DNA from: Pteria penguin
Taxonomy: Eukaryota; Mollusca; Bivalvia; Pterioida; Pteriidae
Assembly (NCBI GenBank): GCA_035048485.1
Contig: CM068587.1
Location: forward strand, 45,073,496 to 45,137,495
Direction of reading: 5' to 3'
DNA length: 64,000 bases
The notes beneath the pieces were generated by a model, which was not told where the DNA came from, did not search any database, and saw nothing but the letters and a program-made list of their open reading frames with translations. Below, piece after piece: positions 1 to 8,600 of this stretch; the stretch's first letter is position 1; the number at the start of each line of letters is the position of its first letter. The position numbers and the translations under genes are program-made.

Positions 1-1739
1 GAGAACCCTTTAGTGGTGTGACATTGCTATGTAATATAATGTATACTCCCTTCTGAGAACCCTTTAGTGGTGTGACATTGCTATGTAATATAATGTATAC
101 TCCCTTCTGAGAACCCTTTAGTGGTGTGACATTGCTATGTAATATAATGTATACTGCCTTCTGAGAACCCTTTAGTGGTGTGACATTGCTATGTAATATA
201 ATGTATACTCCCTTCTGAGAACCCTTTAGTGGTGTGACATTGCTATGTAATATAATGTATACTTCCTTCTGAGAACTCTTTAGTGGTGTGACATTGCTAT
301 GTAATATAATGTATACTCCCTTCTGAGAACCCTTTAGTGGTGTGACATTGCTATGTAATATAATGTATACTCCCTTCTGAGAACCCTTTAGTGGTGTGAC
401 ATTGCTATGTAATATAATGTATACTCCCTTCTGAGAACCCTTTAGTGGTGTGACATTGCTATGTAATATAATGTATACTCCCTTCTGAGAACCCTTTAGT
501 GGTGTGACATTGCTATGTAATATAATGTATACTTCCTTCTGAGAACCCTTTAGTGGTGTGACATTGCTATGTAATATAATGTATACTTCCTTCTGAGAAC
601 CCTTTAGTGGTGTGACTGCTATGTAATATAATGTATACTTCCTTCTGAGAACCCTTTAGTGGTGTGACATTGCTATGTAATATAATGTATACTTCCTTCT
701 GAGAACCCTTTAGTGGTGTGACTGCTATGTAATATAATGTATACTTCCTTCTGAGAACCCTTTAGTGGTGTGACATTGCTATGTAATATAATGTATACTC
801 CCTTCTGAGAACCCTTTAATGGTGTGACATTGCTATGTAATATAATGTATACTCCCTCCTGACAACCCTTTAGTGGTGTGACTGCTATGTTATATAATGT
901 ATACTTCCTTCTGAGAACTCTTTGGTGGTGTGACATTGCTATGTAATATAATGTATACTCCCTTCTGAGAACACCTTTACTGGTGTGACATTGCTATGTA
1001 ATATAATGTATACTCCCTCCTGACAACCCTTTAGTGGTGTGACTGCTATGTAATATAATGTATACTTCCTTCTGAGAACCCTTTAGTGGTGTGACATTGC
1101 TATGTAATATAATGTATACTCCCTCCTGAGAACCCTTTAGTGGTGTGACTGCTATGTAATATAATGTATACTTCCTTCTGAGAACCCTTTAGTGGTGTGA
1201 CATTGCTATGTAATATAATGTATACTCCCTCCTGAGAACCCTTTAGTGGTGTGACATTGCTATGTAATATAATGTATACTCCCTTCTGAGAACCCTTTAG
1301 TGGTGTGACTGCTATGTAATATAATGTATACTCCCTCCTGAGAACCCTTTAGTGGTGTGACTGCTATGTAATATAATGTATACTCCCTTCTGAGAACCCT
1401 TTAGTGGTGTGACTGCTATGTAATATAATGTATACTCCCTCCTGAGAACCCTTTAGTGGTGTGACTGCTATGTAATATAATGTATACTCCCTCCTGAGAA
1501 CCCTTTAGTGGTGTGACTGCTATGTAATATAATGTATACTCCCTCCTGAGAACCCTTTAGTGGTGTGACTGCTATGTAATATAATGTATACTTCCTTCTG
1601 ACAACCCTGTAGTGGTGTGACATTGCTATGTAATATAATGTATACTTCCTTCTGACAACCCTGTAGTGGTGTGACATTGCTATGTAATATAATGTATACT
1701 TCCTTCTGACAACCCTGTAGTGGTGTGACTGCTATGTAA
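1..1739. repeat. Minisatellite, 54-bp and 52-bp units, about 33 copies
   Basis: Units begin GAGAACCCTTTAGTGGTGTG and recur at 1, 55, 109, 163 and onward. A variant lacking 2 bp (GTGACTGCT instead of GTGACATTGCT) gives 52-bp units, first seen at 595-646. The left part is almost all 54-bp units; from about 1020 the two types mix and 52-bp units dominate at 1288-1600. The last three units carry GACAACCCTGTAG, and the array ends at GCTATGTAAC. It runs off the left edge of the window. It probably lies in an intron of DPH6, because the next DPH6 exon starts at 2502. Open frames through it are periodic artefacts. Confidence 0.97.
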
Positions 1740-2146
1740 CTTGAGGCCGACTAGTTCTACTTAAGTTACATGAATAATAACTTGAGTGAAGAATAATAGA
1801 AGAACTGAGTGTGTTTCATACTCACTACATGTATTGCCAATTACAAATTACAAAATAAAGTGACACTTCTTTAGGTGGTTTATATAGTAACATGTTTTAA
1901 GTGGTGTTATGGTTTACTTTATTAGCAAGAACAAATGTATGTTGAGGTTTCAGAATCTTATAATTTATGTAGGGTCAGTTATTTGTAAATAACTATTATG
2001 TAATACAGATGATAATCTAAAATCCTTTTGAAAAAGGCATAGCATATTTTAGATTCTGAGTTTTTCTGCTGGACATTGTCAAACTGGTCTACATGTGATC
2101 AAGTTGATGTTGATCCAAAATTTGCTTAATAAATTGCATTATGAAA

Positions 2147-2375
2147 TTTAACCATGCAACATTCAAAGATTGACCTTAAAACATGCAAACATTGATGTTT
2201 AACCTTGCAACTTGTGAAAATTCACCTTTAACCATGTAACATAAGAAGATTGACCTTTAACCATGCAACATGCAAACCTTGACCTTTAATCATGCAGCAT
2301 GCAGACTTTGACATTTAACCATGGAACATGCAAACATTGACCTTTAAACATGCAATATAGCAAGCATTGATCTTC
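2147..2375. repeat. Degenerate 30-33-bp tandem repeat
   Basis: About seven diverged units of the type TTTAACCATGCAACATGCAA followed by ACATTGACC, with substitutions and small indels between units. The repeat sits just upstream of the first visible DPH6 exon, in intronic sequence. Confidence 0.8.
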
Positions 2376-2501
2376 ACTGTATTTGTTTATTTTTATTTTT
2401 GTTTTTTTTGCTTATAGATATAAAGTTGAATTTTCAAATGTTGGATGAGTTTGTTGATCTAAATGTGATTCAAGGACAGAAAATCATCCTTTTTCTTATA
2501 G

Positions 2502-2649
2502 GGTTTGTGTTCAAACTTTGTTGCCAAAGGATGTAGCATTACAGATAGATTGCTATGGAAACTGCAGTCACTCAAAACAGACAATGCATGTCCAGGGCAT
2601 TTCACACTGGGCTCCTGCTAACATTGGACCCTATAGTCAGTGTGTAAAG
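2502..2649 (+). CDS. DPH6: DPH6 exon, start of first YjgF-like domain
   Basis: The acceptor is TTTTTCTTATAG. The exon starts with one base that completes a codon from an unseen upstream exon, then reads VCVQTLLPKDVALQIDC and HVQGISHWAPANIGPYSQ, the family signature at the start of the first RidA-like domain. It ends QCVK before a GTTGGT donor, a weaker donor than the others. The next exon continues VNTRMYVAGQ without changing phase, which supports this end. Confidence 0.85.
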
Positions 2650-5600
2650 GTTGGTCATCTGTCTTACCTATTATTCATTCCATATAATTGAAAATCTACA
2701 GTACTTTTTCTTAATTTAGCACAACTAAATTTTTAGACAAAATAATTAAAATTTATGTGATCAGTCACAAATATCAGTTTTCAGACTCTGCTTACTAGTT
2801 TTTGGAAAACTCAATTTCTACCAGTAAATCAGCAATTACATGCCAGAAATTTGGTAATCCTCATTCAAATGCAAACAGTGTCTAGTTTGCATTTTCAAAA
2901 CCTACAGATGACCCTTCAAAACAACTGTTTGTGCCCATTTATTTATTCATATTATGCATTGGCATATGCATGCAAAGTTCTTTGTGTTCTCTAGTAAATA
3001 TCTGACATAAATAACAAAAAATCTATTGTTTGTAAACAATAGCCACCAACATGTTGCTGTCTTTGACATATGTGTCATCAGCACGTCTTCAAGAAAGCTG
3101 TCAACCTGGGTTAAATGTACACTTTTGTAGATTTAATGATGAATTTGCATAGAGAGGACAGTTCTGACTCAACTGAAATGTGAATTTTTATGAATAAAAT
3201 AGTCTTGCAAAGTGTAATACTTGTTTACAAGTTTATGAAAGTTCAATGTGAAAGATACTTGTATTTATGATAGCTTTTTAGTTGTTTACAAGTTACCCTT
3301 GTAATTTTCATTGTTATTGAATATAGTAATTTCAAGGGATTAGTTTCCTTTCCTTTCAAAATGTACATTTGCAACAATGTCTGAATATATTTATATTAAT
3401 CCTTCACTGATAAAGTTATTTGAGAGCTGAAAGGTACCAGATTGGAGAAATATCATGATGCATGCACTTAGTAATTGTGAAGCATTTATGATAATAAATT
3501 GTGATATATTATACAAAATTTCTCATTCTTTATTCATGCTACATGTTCATGTTCAAGGAGAGGACGAAGGACAGAAATGTAAACTGGTTAGCTTAATTCA
3601 AGGCTATTCTGTTTTCAACATTTTAAATAAATTTGCTTGCTCTAGAATATTTACATGACTAGTATTTGTACATTACTTTATAGGTAAATACGAGGATGTA
3701 CGTAGCAGGTCAAATACCCCTAATACCTGGTGCCATGAAAATTCATCAGAAAGGAATGATAGCGGAGGCAAAACTGTCTCTACAACATGTCGCTCGCATT
3801 CTTGATGCAATGCATCATGGGTGTAACATTACGCATGTGGAATGTGTGGTGTGTTACTTGACTCACCCAGAATATCTGGAAGTGGCCAGATTCGAGTGGC
3901 AAAAATTCTTATCCAACTATTATGTAAGTGGATATAACTCTAGTATAATTACTTATGAACATATGAAAGTTTTCTTCCATTTATGTTTATTTTTATATCC
4001 ATGATGCTACACTTGGTTTTATTTTAAGACTACAGTAATAAAAATTTATTTAAGAGAAAAACTTTTTAGCTGTCAGTGTTGATCAGATTCTGACATATTT
4101 ATATGAAATTTTAAAAAAAATCCTTGTAAGTTTTGAGATAAGGATGGATTTTAGATCTTTCATAGAGTACATATATCTAATACTTGTTATTTAACAATAC
4201 AAGTCCCCTCCATCTATTAATGCAGTAAATTAGTTGTGATATATATATATATTTGTGTTTTATTTATCTTTTTTCCCTAATTTTATAGAAAACCTTCCAT
4301 GATCTACTTTCTGCTAGTCCTCATCCAGTATATGTAGTTGTCCCTAGTTTACCAAGAGATGCCTCTGTGGAGTGGCAAGTGTGTGCAACCACACATGGTC
4401 TTAACAAGGTTGACAGGGAAGGTAGGCATAGGGTCATTTCAAACACGTTCAATTCTTTTTCATATCTACCGGTAAATTGTTTTTCTGTAAATAGTCTTTT
4501 CTCACAGATAAGAAAAATTTTCAAGGTAATTATTTCGTTGATTTGTGTCTAATAGATGTACTTATGATGTTGTGCATTTAACAGAATGTAAAGATCAATA
4601 ATTATAATACACTGCCTACTCACTCTATTGATTAAAATTTAATGACAAGATGTCGCTATGGTAACCATATTAAATGTTGTATTGTGAAATAAATATGCGA
4701 GTTTTTTCATTTAATTTAGATACTTTTCTAGCAGTTCTAGGATGATATGCAATAGTTGACAGGCATTGGTACTTCTAGTCACTTTGAAATTACAAAATTT
4801 TTAAACATAAAACAACAAAAACGTGCAAAAATTGGCATCAAAACATTAATAAATAGACCCATTTCTAGGCTTGTTTTATTCTTCTCTTTGATTAGATGTG
4901 TTAGTTGTATAAGAACGAAAAACATGATTTTTTAAATTTATTTTTGCTAACAATGAAAATTTAAATTATCTACTGTATCTCAACTGTTTCTATTAGAACA
5001 AGCTGTGTGAAAATGTCTTGTTTTCACAATTTTTCAGCTTCCTTTGATTTCAGCCATGGTTACCATTCCAATGGCAACCAGATTGGAAAACTTAGTACTT
5101 TATATAGATCTTATACACCAAAGATCATTAAAATCCATGACATGTTGTGGTCATGTGTTATTGGATTTTTCAGGTATTTACAAAGTCCTTAGAATTAATA
5201 AAAGCATTGATGTAAGTGTAATAGGAGTCTTTGATGGCTGTATGATGACTGGAACTCACAGGAACCTATCACTCTTATGAAGTTCAGGTTCAGATTGCAA
5301 CCTTGGAAAGATTTGTCATTGCACACACCAATGGTTTTCTCCAGTTTGTTTTAAAGCTGCCTCCCCCACTTTTCTCTCAACATAAAAGGGAAAAAAAAAG
5401 TGTGGATAACAAAGAGATTTAATATTTTAGATAACCATCAGGGCTTGACATCAACGCTTGTCCATTTGTCCAGTACCAGTGAAAATTTTTCACGGACAAG
5501 TGAATCTTGCAAGTACTTGTCCAATTGGACAAGTGATTTTTCTGCGAAGAAGTTTTAAAATTAAAAAAAGAAACTGAATTTTTATCTTTTTATCGAAATT

Positions 5601-8600
5601 TAAAGTTGAAAGCAGTTAGAAAACAACAATCAAGAAGTTTATTCTCAAAGCGAGGTCAGCAACTTTAAAATCGGGATCGAAGTTCACTTGTTGGACATTT
5701 GGTTATTATTTTGATACGCCCGTCTGTCTGTCCATCCACTGTGGAACGCAACAACTTTAGTAAACATCAGCTGTTTTTCATGAAACTTATACAGAATGCC
5801 TAAATGGTGTAGAGGAAGCCACATTTTGATTTTGAGCAAATTCGGTTTTGTCGTTCCAGAGTTATGGGACTTGGATTTTATTTTTACTATGAAAAGATGC
5901 TATGGAAAGCGATAACTTAAATAAACGTCAGTTGTTTTTCATGAAACTCATACAGAATGCTTAGATAATGTAGGGGAAGCAGCCGTTCGATTTTGAGCAA
6001 ATTCTGTTTTGTCATTCTGGAGTTATGGGACTAGGATTTTATGTTTACTATGAAAAAATGCTATGGAACACAATAACTTAAGTAAACGTCAGTTGTTTTT
6101 CATGAAACTCATACAGAATGCTTAGATAATGTAGAGGAAGCCTCCTTTTGATTTTGAGCAAATTCCGTTTTGTCGTTCTGGAGTTATAGGACTTGGATTT
6201 TTTTTTTTGCTATAGTAAGATGCTATGGAACGCAATAACTTTAGTAAATGTCAGCTGTTTTACATGAAACTAATAAAGAATGTTTATTAGGGTAGGGGAA
6301 GCAGCCTTTCGATTTTGAGCAAATTCTGTTTTGTCATTATGGAGTTATGGAACTTGGATTTTATTTTTACTGAGATAAGATGCAATGGAAATGCTATGGA
6401 ATGCGATAACTTAAGTAAACATCAGTTGTTTTTCATGAAACTTATACAGAATGCTTAAATGGTGTAGGGGAGGCCACCTTTGAGTTTTGAGCAAATTCCA
6501 TTTTGTCGTTACAGAGTTATGGGACTTGGATCCCTCTTTTTGGATTTCAATATTTCATAAAGGTATTACCAAACAGACCCAAGTTTGGGAGTAATAAAAC
6601 CATAAGTTCACATTGATCCCGTCCAGAGTAAGCGATGGGCATATTAAGCCACGTTTAACGTTGCTCTTGTTCTGTTAATTTCTGATTTTGCTATTGCCCT
6701 CTTATATTCATTAATAAAATACCTTAACACAATGAATAAATTGTTTAAATTTTATTCTATTCATTACAGTAGTTATAGAAATTCAGTATTGACAAATTGT
6801 CAGACAAGTAAAATTTATATTCAGACAAGTAAATTTCATGGCGACAAGTAGGGAAAAATGTTAATGTCGAGCCCTGACCATATTTTTAAATTCCTCAGCT
6901 TGTGATTTAAATACTAGTACTCCTCTGTGTGTTCCATGTGGACCTGTATTTCTTACAACTGAATATGAAAGATCTGGGGCCGGTTCTTCGAAACTTTAAC
7001 CACTGGTTAAGCTAAGCAGTAGTTAAATTTCATTTGACTATATCTTTGAAATGAGAAGTTTCGAACAACTGGACAAAGATCTCTTTACTATGGAATGGTC
7101 TGTTTCTAAGTTATTCAAATAAAATGCTAATAAAAGTATGTTTTATGTATAAACATAATATTTCCTTGTTTCAGGTTATGACTTCAGTTTTGCTCAGTAC
7201 CCTGCCAGCATTACTGTGGGCGACATGACTAATCCACATGTCCTGGTGACTACAAAGTCTTTACATTGGTTCTATAAAGATGAATTGACACACACTGAAG
7301 AAGAAAGAACAAAACTTGTTCTCCCAAAGTTATATGTACATTATAGTAAGTAATTTCCTTGAAATATATTTGGTGTTTGTCAATATGACTCAATTGTAAT
7401 TCATATTTTATTGATCTCTGAGGTAATGCAAAGGAGTGACTGTGTATTTCAATGCAGGAATAAAGATATATTTTATTAACACTGAGCAAACCAACTGACA
7501 GCTACTTAATGTGTTTGTGTACCCAGCTGTACATGAACACATTAAGTTGTCACTTAGTCATATATCTGTCACCTCAGAATTTACTGCTGGTTGGAAAGGT
7601 AAATTCTGAAGTGCGGTATATCCAGATGATCACTATTTTTGTTACTTTTTGACCGTTTCAAGCAATTTTAACTGCACAACTTGAAAGAACAGCATCTTTT
7701 TAAATTGTATGCCATTTTGAAATTTATTAATTTAATATGATTTTAACAAAATGTCCGGATTTACCTTATGTCCCGATTTACCTTCCCAACCAGTATACAG
7801 AAGGACTTTTACACTTAAGGATTAACTTTGACAATTTTGCAATTTATTTAGATATGATATGGTTTTAGGCGGTTCACACTTTATAATCCACGACATTATA
7901 AAAAAAAGTGTGTACTGCCTTAAACCATATCATATCTCAATAAATTGCAAAATTGTTAAAGTTGATCCTTATAATTTAATTAAAGACTAGAATAATTTGC
8001 ATTATCAACATTAGATTCTTTTTTAAACTGCAAATGAAAATGTCACAACAAATGTGGAGGAAAATATCTCCATAACTGGTTGCTCTAGCAACTGACCAAA
8101 CCAATTTATGAAGCTATAATATGCTTTCACCGACCAATCAAATTTCTTGTTTCATAAAAAATTAAATTATTCGAGTTTAATAAGGCTCTTATTTAAGAAA
8201 TTTAAATTTCCAATTGGGCAAAACAAATAAATTACTCAAAAGGATTTACATACATGTAGGATTGGCTCCTCTGTCCATCTCTCTAGAGTACATTCACTTG
8301 TCTGTAGATCTGATGTAGCACGATCAGGTAGGTGTTTAACTCGTAGTGAGAGGTCCTGGTTTCGAGTCCTACTTGTGGCTCGTCATTGACCAGTCTTTCT
8401 GATGAAGCAGTAAAACCTGTGGTCCTGTGTCATCATAAATGTGGCACATTTAAGATAACCCACTGCTTTTAGTTTGTGCATTGTATGTGTCCAAACTTCT
8501 GTGCATTGCTATCTATCTATCTACTAGTTATGAAAACACTGTCTTATTAGACGGTTACGTATCGGTGAGTGGCGCTGGCGGTAAAAATTAATGGTTAAAT

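Noticed and set aside
673..1677. Minus-strand frames through the 54/52-bp array
   Set aside because: Periodic artefacts of a minisatellite; changes of unit length shift the frame.
5007..5192. Alternative DPH6 exon frame starting at the earlier acceptor (5036-5038)
   Set aside because: It exits in phase 2 and would put a stop at the start of the next exon; the acceptor at 5051-5053 restores phase.
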